Positions 1 to 5,454 of a DNA stretch of 9,185 bases are shown here, in pieces; position 1 is the first letter of the stretch, and every line of letters begins with the position of its first letter. The translations under genes were made by a program, and so were the position numbers. Source of the DNA: Caldifarciminota bacterium UBA3073 (GTDB lineage Bacteria; Hydrothermota; UBA3073). Below the pieces are notes generated by a model, which ran no database searches, was not told where the DNA came from, and saw nothing but the letters and a program-made list of their open reading frames with translations. Where the stretch lies: contig DFBT01000116.1 of the NCBI GenBank assembly GCA_002366725.1, forward strand, positions 26,671 to 35,855. The letters run 5' to 3'.

Positions 1-321
1 CCTCCAAAGGGTGCTTCTCTCTCTTCCACTCTTCTACACCAGAGACTCAGGGTAGATATTCCTCAATGCGGCAGGGATCCTGGAGCGCCCCGCCGCGATG
101 GGCTCATAAGACTTATAAACGATTTTATGGAAAAGGAAGTCGTTGAGATAGATGGCGTAAATGTGCGACCGGCGGTACTGGAACTCAAAAAGAGAGGCGA
201 CGGTGTGGAGATACTTATGAAATTGGGTAAGGCGAAACCCATTCAACTATTTCAAGCATTGTTCAATATCATCGATGAGGAGGCAAGAGTCCTCAAGGTC
301 GAGAGGATAGGATGGCAATAA
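1..321 (+). CDS. Radical-SAM-linked protein (DUF2344/TIGR03936-like), C-terminal part, 5' truncated by window edge
   Basis: The reading frame is open from the first base, giving 106 codons before TAA. The ATG at 127 has no Shine-Dalgarno and the codons before it read like the same protein, so I treat the gene as entering from the left. Visible hallmarks are a PPKGASLSSTLL segment followed by LRVDIP, which resembles the 'P-x-G-A-x-SL ... Y-R-V-x-L/I-P' part of the DUF2344 family. Next comes a segment of the type 'EVDIRP-x-(V/I)-x-EL' (here VNVRPAVLEL), and the end fits the 'L-x-L-G ... P-x-x-(L/V)-x-x-A-L ... R-x-G' pattern (GVEILMKLGKAKPIQLFQAL ... VERIGW). In many bacteria this family follows or is fused to a radical-SAM protein; its biochemical role is not established. 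The stop lies nine bases before the peptidase gene, so the two are probably cotranscribed. The assignment rests on remembered family patterns over a short stretch. Confidence 0.62.
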   Translation, partial: PPKGASLSSTLLHQRLRVDIPQCGRDPGAPRRDGLIRLINDFMEKEVVEIDGVNVRPAVLELKKRGDGVEILMKLGKAKPIQLFQALFNIIDEEARVLKVERIGWQ

Positions 322-330
322 GGAGGATCT

Positions 331-2346
331 ATGGCTATGCAGAAAAAACATCATATCGGGGAGGAAGATCTGTACAGATTTCAGCTTGTCACAGACTGTC
401 AGCTCTCGCCGGATGGGCAATATGTAGTCTTCTGCCTCCAGAGGGTAGATAAAAAGACGGAGAAGAAGTATTCCAACCTTTGGATCGTTCCCTCTGACGG
501 AGGTTCTGCCGGGCAATTCACCTATGGTGATCAAACAGACAAACAGCCCAGATGGTCACCCGATGGAAAGGAAATTGCCTTTCTTTCTAACAGGGGCGAT
601 GAAAAACAGGAGCAAATTTACCTCATTCCATTTCACGGGGGTGAGGCGCGAAAATTAACAAATATGAAAGGTAATTTCGGTTCCATTGAGTGGTCTCCCG
701 ATGGCAAAAGGATCGTTTGTACCTTTCGTAAAAAGGATAAAGAGAGCATAGAAAGGGAAAAAGACAAACAAAAGAAAAAATTGGGTGTAGTCTCGCATCA
801 TATCACACGGCTCTTTTTCAAAGAAAATGGCGTGGGAATTTTACCCAAAGAACGCTGGCATATCTGGACAATCAACGCACGAACCGGACGGACAAAACAG
901 CTGACGGATAGTGAAATCTACGATGAATATCAAGCACGATGGTCACCCGATGGAAAGGAAATCGTCTTCTGTTCCAACCGCAGTGATGACCCCGATCTCG
1001 ATCCAGATGCCGTAGATTTGTTTATAATTCCGTCGAAAGGAGGGAACTTCCGCAAGGTCGAGACACCTTTTGGACCAAAGACAAGACCCACTTTTTCGCC
1101 AGATGGAAAGTTGCTCGCCTATTATGGACGAGAGGGGCGAGGCCAGTGGTGGAAACTCACCCGCTTGTGGCTTGTTCCCGCAGATGGTAAGGGGAAAGCA
1201 AAAAATCTGACAAAAAAATTCGATTTCAATGTATCCAGCTACACGATAAATGACATGCCGGGAAGCGTGCCGATGATGTCCCCCACCTGGTCGAAGGACG
1301 GTAAAAATATCTATTTTCAAGTGTCTCATCACGGCAATACCGTCCTCAAATCGATATCTTTGGACACCGAAGATGTGCAAACTGTAATCGACGATAAGGG
1401 TGTTATCGGGGTTTTCAACCTTGACAAAGAACAGTCGAAAATTGCATATTTCCATGCGGATATGAAGGATCCGGGGCAGGTCTGGGTACATAATATGGCA
1501 TCTGGACACTTGCACAAACTGACGCACATAAACGGGAATCTTCTGCGGGTATTGGACCTGGGTGAGATAGAGGAAATCTGGTTCAAGGGAGCCGCCGGTA
1601 ATGACTTACAGGGTTGGATTCTTAAACCACCCTGCTTTGACGAATCCAAAAAATATCCTTCTATTCTGGAGATTCACGGTGGTCCCCGGGTGCAGTACGG
1701 CAACTTTTTCATGCACGAGTTTTACTATTTAGCCGCAGCTGGATATGTTGTCTACTTCTGTAACCCTCGTGGAGGGCAGGGATATGGAGAAAAACACTCG
1801 AAAGCCATTTGGAATAACTGGGGCACTGTGGATTACGATGATTTGATGGCCTGGGTCGACTTTGTTGAGAAAAAGCCGTTTATAGATAAACAAAGAATGG
1901 GCGTTACCGGTGGAAGTTATGGTGGTTATATGACGAACTGGATCATTGGACATACGGATCGATTCAATGCGGCAGTTACGCAGAGAAGCGTCAGCAACCT
2001 CCTCAGTATGTGGGGTTCCTCTGATTTTAACTGGACCTTTCAGGTTGAATTTGGGAACAAATCTCCATGGGAGAATTTCGAGAACTACTGGCGGCAATCA
2101 CCTATGAAATATATTGGTAATGCCAAGACCCCCACACTCTTAATTCACAGCGAACAGGATTTGCGCTGCGCCATCGAGCAGGACGAGCAGGTCTTTGTGG
2201 CATTGAAAAATTTGGGTGTGGAGACTGAAATGATTCGATTTCCCGGGGAATCGCACGAACTCTCGCGTGGAGGGCGTACAGACCGACGCGTTGAAAGGCT
2301 CAAACATATCCGTCGCTGGTTCGATCGTTATTTGAAGGATAAATAA
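331..2346 (+). CDS. S9 family (prolyl oligopeptidase/acylaminoacyl-peptidase-like) serine peptidase, cytoplasmic
   Basis: A complete 671-residue S9 peptidase, the usual length for S9C-type enzymes such as Bacillus YuxL. The N-terminal half is a beta propeller with repeated SPDGK-type PD40 blades near residues 25, 75, 121, 204, 255 and 320 (the last is WSKDGK). In this family the propeller screens access so that only short peptides reach the active site. The C-terminal alpha/beta-hydrolase domain starts around residue 415. It shows the oxyanion-side HGGP at 449-452, the nucleophile elbow GGSYGGY with Ser529, the acid Asp610 in HSEQD, and His642 in GESHE. The order Ser-Asp-His and the motif QRSVSNLLSMWGSSD after the nucleophile are typical. 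There is no signal peptide, so it should act in the cytoplasm, trimming peptides or N-acylated residues. AAGGAGG at 320-326 serves ATG 331; ATG 337 is an alternative. Arginine is often CGN here, less so in the minus-strand genes. Confidence 0.93.
   Translation: MAMQKKHHIGEEDLYRFQLVTDCQLSPDGQYVVFCLQRVDKKTEKKYSNLWIVPSDGGSAGQFTYGDQTDKQPRWSPDGKEIAFLSNRGDEKQEQIYLIPFHGGEARKLTNMKGNFGSIEWSPDGKRIVCTFRKKDKESIEREKDKQKKKLGVVSHHITRLFFKENGVGILPKERWHIWTINARTGRTKQLTDSEIYDEYQARWSPDGKEIVFCSNRSDDPDLDPDAVDLFIIPSKGGNFRKVETPFGPKTRPTFSPDGKLLAYYGREGRGQWWKLTRLWLVPADGKGKAKNLTKKFDFNVSSYTINDMPGSVPMMSPTWSKDGKNIYFQVSHHGNTVLKSISLDTEDVQTVIDDKGVIGVFNLDKEQSKIAYFHADMKDPGQVWVHNMASGHLHKLTHINGNLLRVLDLGEIEEIWFKGAAGNDLQGWILKPPCFDESKKYPSILEIHGGPRVQYGNFFMHEFYYLAAAGYVVYFCNPRGGQGYGEKHSKAIWNNWGTVDYDDLMAWVDFVEKKPFIDKQRMGVTGGSYGGYMTNWIIGHTDRFNAAVTQRSVSNLLSMWGSSDFNWTFQVEFGNKSPWENFENYWRQSPMKYIGNAKTPTLLIHSEQDLRCAIEQDEQVFVALKNLGVETEMIRFPGESHELSRGGRTDRRVERLKHIRRWFDRYLKDK
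551..575 (+). repeat. 25-bp exact direct repeat inside the peptidase propeller (second copy at 938-962)
   Basis: The 25 bases at 551-575 recur without mismatch at 938-962, exactly 387 bases (129 codons) downstream and in the same frame. Both encode the RWSPDGKEI blade motif. Other blades with nearly the same protein motif use different codons, so identity at synonymous sites suggests recent duplication or conversion between two blades. It is not a mobile element. Confidence 0.8.
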
Positions 2347-2411
2347 ATGAGGAGATGAGTAAGTCCCGTCATCGATCTGGAAAAGAATTCGTCTCCACTA
2401 AAAAAATTCTC

Positions 2412-2440
2412 TTGACTTTCTAAAAATTCTATGTTATAAT
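2412..2440 (+). promoter_or_regulatory. Sigma70-type promoter for the lipoprotein transcript
   Basis: The -35 box TTGACT (2412-2417) matches five of six consensus bases. A 17-base spacer follows, then a perfect TATAAT -10 box (2435-2440). Transcription would start near 2446-2448, giving a leader of about 120 nt before the lipoprotein ATG at 2568. The promoter sits in a local A/T-rich tract just downstream of the peptidase gene and separates the two transcription units. I saw no convincing terminator between 2347 and 2411. The regulator, if any, is unknown. Confidence 0.85.
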
Positions 2441-2469
2441 TTTGGGGACGCGATCGAGACCGAACAGTT

Positions 2470-2494
2470 AAAGGAGGTGATGTTTATGTTGTAA
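2470..2494 (+). promoter_or_regulatory. Leader with near-ideal Shine-Dalgarno and two-codon ORF (Met-Leu-stop)
   Basis: AAAGGAGGTGAT (2470-2481) matches the canonical bacterial 16S 3' end (anti-Shine-Dalgarno) over 12 bases. Eight bases after its GGAGG core is ATG TTG TAA (2486-2494), a minimal ORF. An in-frame ATG at 2480 would give Met-Phe-Met-Leu but lies too close to the Shine-Dalgarno. The TAA overlaps the ATG of the next small ORF as TAATG, a common arrangement for reinitiation. Such a strong initiation signal placed on a two-codon ORF is unusual. A role as a ribosome standby or translational control site for the lipoprotein gene is inference. Confidence 0.5.
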
Positions 2495-2586
2495 TGTATC
2501 GCAAATCCAAGTACACGGGCAGGAAAGGGACATCGATTTATTTTGCTATATTCATAAGGGAGGAAAGATGCATCGCAAATGGATGA
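2494..2586 (+). CDS. Possible 30-residue leader peptide overlapping the lipoprotein start
   Basis: The ORF starts at the ATG within TAATG right after the two-codon ORF and encodes 30 residues, beginning MYRKSKYTGRKG, then a short hydrophobic patch TSIYFAIFI, and ending IANG. It has no Shine-Dalgarno at normal spacing, since the GGAGG core is 16 bases upstream, so translation would depend on coupling to the two-codon ORF. It crosses the lipoprotein ribosome binding site (GGGAGG, 2558-2563) and its ATG at 2568, stopping 16 bases inside that gene in another frame. Ribosomes on it could block or deliver initiation at the lipoprotein. It may equally be a chance ORF; I recognise no family. Confidence 0.28.
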   Translation: MYRKSKYTGRKGTSIYFAIFIREERCIANG

Positions 2587-3692
2587 TACCCATAGGATTG
2601 ATCTTGGTATTTGGTCTCATGATGACGGGATGTAAAAAGGAAGGGGTAACAGATGAAGGAGAGCCACAAGTTGAATTGACCATTGCTTTACCAGACCCGG
2701 CACAACAACCATTGTGGAATGATGTTGATGTACTTGTCCTTACAGTAACCGGTCAGGATAAGTGGGTTATAGCTGATACGCTGAATATAGTTGCTGGAGA
2801 TACAATAGCCGTCTTTACATTGGATGTTCCACCCGGGGATAACAGGCTCTTCACACTGGATGCAATGGATACACTCTGGGTGGTTCTTTTCTGGGGCAGG
2901 CTTGAAACGGATATTGAGGAAGGACAGACATATGATTTCGATATAGACCTCGAACCAGCCGGTGCTGCCGCAGCCACTCATATAAAGATATTTAGAGATG
3001 GTCTGCCGTGGACATCCAGTGCTATGGATACAATGCTCCAAAGGGAGGGCTTCACCCCGGGTCCGGGAGAAAACCAGTATGAGATATTCCCATCTGACAG
3101 TTTCGCCTCCGTGCCGCTCGAGGTCGGGGTAGATATGGTTATAATCGTAAATGACCAGAATCAGACCTTCTATAATAATTATGCCGCCAGCCAGGCGAAG
3201 TTCAACAACTTCGTATACAGTGGGGGTACCATATTCTGGGAGGCATGCGACCGCGGTTGGGCATACGGCTCCATCCTCGACGCCGGTATAACATTCCCGG
3301 GAGGAGTTTCCGTGGACTCAACATACATTTACGATAATTATAACCTTGTGTATAACCCATACTACGAGCTGGTGGCTGGACTGCCGGACACCCTCTATGG
3401 AACCTACTCAAGTCACGAAACCTTCACCGGTTATCCACTGGGAACTCAGACCTTCACAGTTAATATGACAGAAGGAAAGCCAACACTCATACTCTACCAC
3501 TACGGAGTGGGTTGGGTCATGATAACGGGGCAGCCTCTCGAATACTGTTACGACAGACTTCCGTCGCAGACTACCGGAGAACTTCTTCCGAGGGTGGTGA
3601 GATTCTTCCTGGGCAAACCACCGGTTCCACCGAAAGGATACTATTATCAGGGACTCGGCATCAGCGGAAGAAAGAGTTCTGGGGAGATGTAA
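2568..3692 (+). CDS. Exported lipoprotein with beta-rich N-terminal domain and glutamine-amidotransferase-like C-terminal domain
   Basis: A complete 374-residue protein. Residues 1-21 form a lipoprotein signal: basic HRK, a hydrophobic core from Met6, and a lipobox ending M-T-G-Cys22. The -3 Met is slightly unusual, but the rest fits, so the mature protein should be lipid-anchored outside the cytoplasmic membrane. Residues about 32-135 form a beta-rich domain with alternating polar and hydrophobic strands and a 'PPGDNRLFTLDAMD ... ETDIEEGQTYDFDIDL' pattern seen in many bacterial surface lipoproteins. Residues about 175-352 (VDMVIIVNDQNQTFYNN, YSGGTIFWEACDRGW, LVAGLPDTLYGTYSSHETF, GVGWVMITGQPLEYCYDR) look like a ThuA/DUF4350-type amidotransferase-like fold. 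Cys227 after the glycine-rich strand and His283 are the residues I would test first. No enzyme activity is shown. GGGAGG at 2558-2563 serves ATG 2568. The gene has its own promoter and terminator. The last 20 residues are low complexity. Confidence 0.85.
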   Translation: MHRKWMIPIGLILVFGLMMTGCKKEGVTDEGEPQVELTIALPDPAQQPLWNDVDVLVLTVTGQDKWVIADTLNIVAGDTIAVFTLDVPPGDNRLFTLDAMDTLWVVLFWGRLETDIEEGQTYDFDIDLEPAGAAAATHIKIFRDGLPWTSSAMDTMLQREGFTPGPGENQYEIFPSDSFASVPLEVGVDMVIIVNDQNQTFYNNYAASQAKFNNFVYSGGTIFWEACDRGWAYGSILDAGITFPGGVSVDSTYIYDNYNLVYNPYYELVAGLPDTLYGTYSSHETFTGYPLGTQTFTVNMTEGKPTLILYHYGVGWVMITGQPLEYCYDRLPSQTTGELLPRVVRFFLGKPPVPPKGYYYQGLGISGRKSSGEM

Positions 3693-3706
3693 CTACAGTT
3701 TTACCA

Positions 3707-3745
3707 TTTAAGGGGGCTTCACTGTAGTGAGCCCCCTTAAATTTT
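3707..3745 (+). terminator. Intrinsic terminator after the lipoprotein gene
   Basis: TTTAAGGGGGCT (3707-3718) pairs perfectly with AGCCCCCTTAAA (3730-3741), a 12-bp stem with a G/C-rich core. The inner bases CACTGTAGTG can extend the stem past one bulged T. TTTT follows at 3742-3745, with more T-rich sequence to 3759. It lies 15 bases after the lipoprotein stop. On the minus strand the same hairpin would close any transcript through the convergent ORF, but the T-tract there is poor. Confidence 0.8.
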
Positions 3746-3934
3746 ATAATGAGTTTTTCTCGCGGGTCGCCGAAGTATTTCTCTTTCCATCTCTGGCAGT
3801 ATTTCCCCCACCTTACTGAATAGGGAAACCTCCGCGCCGGACAAGACCACAAGGTATTCACCCTCTGAGAGGATTTTAGCAGTTTCTTTATTTTTTAACT
3901 CCACTGTATCTACAAATAACCTGACACCTATCAC
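3737..3934 (-). CDS. Small ORF of unknown function (65 codons, GTG start), doubtful
   Basis: A minus-strand ORF of 65 codons. The only upstream start is GTG at 3934, directly preceded by an in-frame TAG and lying inside a short tandem repeat; no clear Shine-Dalgarno is present. The product has plausible composition, beginning with VRLFVDTVELKN, then KILSEGEYLVVLSGAEV, and a basic end ILRRPARKTHYKI, with no signal peptide or membrane segment. Its stop codon sits inside the stem of the convergent terminator. It follows the amidohydrolase gene on the same strand after a 68-base gap holding REP-like repeats. It could be a real small gene, the eroded end of a lost gene, or chance. I recognise no family. 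Confidence 0.35.
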   Translation of the reverse strand: MIGVRLFVDTVELKNKETAKILSEGEYLVVLSGAEVSLFSKVGEILPEMEREILRRPARKTHYKI

Positions 3935-3956
3935 CTATTAATATTTCACATTTCAC
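3925..3956 (-). repeat. Two pairs of tandem heptamers at the start of the small ORF
   Basis: Read on the minus strand, GTGAAAT occurs twice in tandem (3956-3943) and, four bases later, ATAGGTG occurs twice in tandem (3938-3925). The second pair contains the GTG at 3934-3932, the only available start of the small ORF. The pattern could be replication slippage or paired binding sites for a DNA- or RNA-binding protein. Confidence 0.6.
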
Positions 3957-3964
3957 CTAATACA

Positions 3965-3988
3965 TAACACCCTGAAGGGTGTCACTCC
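3965..3988 (-). repeat. REP-like palindromic element, copy 1
   Basis: Read on the minus strand this is GGAG followed by TGACACCCT, a TC loop and AGGGTGTTA. The arms pair over nine positions with one G-T wobble, so GGAG sits exactly at the 5' foot of a hairpin. REP elements mobilised by RAYT (TnpA-REP, Y1-type) transposases have this design, with a GTAG or GGAG tetranucleotide at the stem foot. It matches copy 2 at 22 of 24 bases in the same orientation, 31 bases apart. The hairpin could also stabilise or end the operon mRNA. Confidence 0.55.
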
Positions 3989-3995
3989 TGCTATT

Positions 3996-4019
3996 TAACA
4001 TCCTAAAGGGTGTCACTCC
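3996..4019 (-). repeat. REP-like palindromic element, copy 2, overlapping the amidohydrolase stop
   Basis: The same orientation and design as copy 1, with two differences, one of which creates an A-C mismatch in the stem on this strand (positions 4001 and 4010). The amidohydrolase frame runs into it: its last codons and its TAG stop (4005-4003) are encoded by the repeat. Copy 1 in the equivalent frame reads CAG instead of TAG. The weaker stem fits selection for the stop codon, or simple drift. Confidence 0.55.
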
Positions 4020-5454
4020 GCTTATACACTACCTCTCCATTCAGGATTGTCACATCCACCTTCAAATCGGGTGGAGCGCCCGAAAGCACGACGAGGTCTG
4101 CCCTTTTACCCTCCTTTATAGAACCTATGAGTTTCTCATCAAAGCCCGCATATGCAGAATTTATCGTATACATTTTCAGCGCATCGTGGATAGGGATACC
4201 CTCGGTCGGATGTTCCACTGCACCCCTGATTCCGTATATAGGTCCCGGCGGCATAGAATCCGAACCAAAACACACAATACATCCCTCCCGCAATACCGTT
4301 TTAAACCTGTTTGTGTGTAAACCTCCCTCTCCAAAAACCTTCTGATACATGCCACCACTTTTACCCCAGTTTGTGATAAAGTTGGGCTGCATTGCGAGGA
4401 TGATACCCAGTTTTCTTGCCCTCCTTATTAAAGTGTCATCTGCAAGTTCAAAGTGTTCTATTCTGTGTCTTCTGGAATTATCTTTTAATTCCCTTCCGTA
4501 AACATCGAGAACCTGTCCTATCGCCCTCTCCCCTATCGCGTGGATAAACACCTGAACCTTTTCAATATCCGCCTCGCTCACGATCTTTTTTAGCTTTTCC
4601 ATCCTGTAATTGAGGATGCCGTAGTTTTTGGTTCCGGGGTATGGTGAGTTGAGCGCGGCGGTCCTCGCACCTATTGAGCCATCCGCAAACAGTTTAACTC
4701 CACCGGTCTTGAGCCATTTTCCATTAACAGATGTTATATGGTCAATATCCCTTGCGGGGAGCACCGCATAGACCCTCACTTGGAGATTCCCTTCCCTCTC
4801 CATCTTCCTGTATACATTGAGGTATCTCCCCGATGTCATATCGTGGATGGCTGTTATACCGAGAGAGTGAGCTCTCTTTTGTGCCCGCATGATCGCGGTC
4901 TCTATTTTCTTCCCGTCGGGAGGGAATACCTCATTAATACACAAAACAACATCTTCGAGAAGAATACCGCTACTATAGTCTATCTTTTCCCACCCCTTTG
5001 GAATACTTGAAAGTGCCTTTGTATTTGCGACTGCCAGGTGACCGCACATCCTCCTGAATATGACAGCCCTCTTTCTGCTCAGTCTGTCGAGTTCCTCTCT
5101 TTTCGGGAGCCTATTCTCCATCCATCTTGACTCGTCGAAATCCACGCAGATGAGCGGTGTGGTTTTCTTTTCTTGTTCTAATCTGCCTTCTGCCTTTGCC
5201 AGTGCATCTCTCAGACTTGTAGTTTGAGAGAGGTCCACCCTCGCAAGATTCAGCCCCATATCAACGAAATGAATGTGGGAATCGATGAAACCCGGAATGA
5301 GCATACGGCCTTTAAGGTCAAAAACTTCAACCTCTCCCATATCTTTTAATATACCCTTATGACCGACCTTCTCTATCCTCTCTCCCTTAATGACGACTGT
5401 CTCTAAACCATCTCCCTCCATCGAGAGAATATTTCCATTTATGAAAGCAATCAT
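4003..5454 (-). CDS. Amidohydrolase family protein (YtcJ-like, amidohydrolase_3)
   Basis: A complete 483-residue metal-dependent hydrolase of the YtcJ/amidohydrolase-3 type. An N-terminal beta sandwich (residues 1-55, with the KGRMLIPGFID lead-in) is followed by the metal-binding SHIH at 59-62. The barrel then shows GGVKLFADGSIGARTA at 251-266 (Lys254, the strand-4 bridging position), HAIGERA at 305-311, RIEHFEL at 331-337 and GSDSMPPGP at 397-405 with the barrel-end Asp399. All expected ligands are present, so it should be active. Relatives hydrolyse C-N bonds in amides, ureas or N-formyl compounds; the substrate cannot be read from sequence. There is no signal peptide, so it is cytoplasmic. 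Its ATG overlaps the preceding gene's TGA by four bases (ATGA, 5454-5451), indicating translational coupling. An AAAGG stretch lies three bases before the ATG. The last residues, RSDTL, and the stop come from a REP-like repeat. Confidence 0.92.
   Translation of the reverse strand: MIAFINGNILSMEGDGLETVVIKGERIEKVGHKGILKDMGEVEVFDLKGRMLIPGFIDSHIHFVDMGLNLARVDLSQTTSLRDALAKAEGRLEQEKKTTPLICVDFDESRWMENRLPKREELDRLSRKRAVIFRRMCGHLAVANTKALSSIPKGWEKIDYSSGILLEDVVLCINEVFPPDGKKIETAIMRAQKRAHSLGITAIHDMTSGRYLNVYRKMEREGNLQVRVYAVLPARDIDHITSVNGKWLKTGGVKLFADGSIGARTAALNSPYPGTKNYGILNYRMEKLKKIVSEADIEKVQVFIHAIGERAIGQVLDVYGRELKDNSRRHRIEHFELADDTLIRRARKLGIILAMQPNFITNWGKSGGMYQKVFGEGGLHTNRFKTVLREGCIVCFGSDSMPPGPIYGIRGAVEHPTEGIPIHDALKMYTINSAYAGFDEKLIGSIKEGKRADLVVLSGAPPDLKVDVTILNGEVVYKRSDTL

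Noticed and set aside
943..1527. Long minus-strand ORF (194 codons) opposite the peptidase
   Set aside because: It is antisense to a clearly coding S9 peptidase, has no Shine-Dalgarno, and its sequence follows from the codon structure of the plus strand.
2349..2397. Possible terminator after the peptidase gene (GGAGA ... TCTCC)
   Set aside because: Only five pairs with a loop of more than 30 bases and no T-tract; too weak to call.
2355..2423. A 22-codon plus-strand ORF starting ATGAGTAAGTCC after the peptidase stop
   Set aside because: A purine-rich GAGGAG touches the ATG with no spacing, and the ORF runs through the -35 box of a strong promoter; most likely chance.
2446..2567. Known riboswitch class in the lipoprotein leader
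   Set aside because: I could not match it to c-di-GMP, SAM, TPP, cobalamin, fluoride or glycine consensus cores; only the short ORFs and Shine-Dalgarno sites stand out.
3737..3934. Small ORF as a duplicated tail of the amidohydrolase, based on shared LVVLSGA
   Set aside because: Residues on both sides do not align and the codons differ; LVVLSG-like strands are common near amidohydrolase C-termini.
3925..4019. CRISPR array
   Set aside because: The repeats are two copies of 24 bases with a 7-base spacer, plus heptamer pairs; the unit and spacer lengths do not fit and no cas genes are near.
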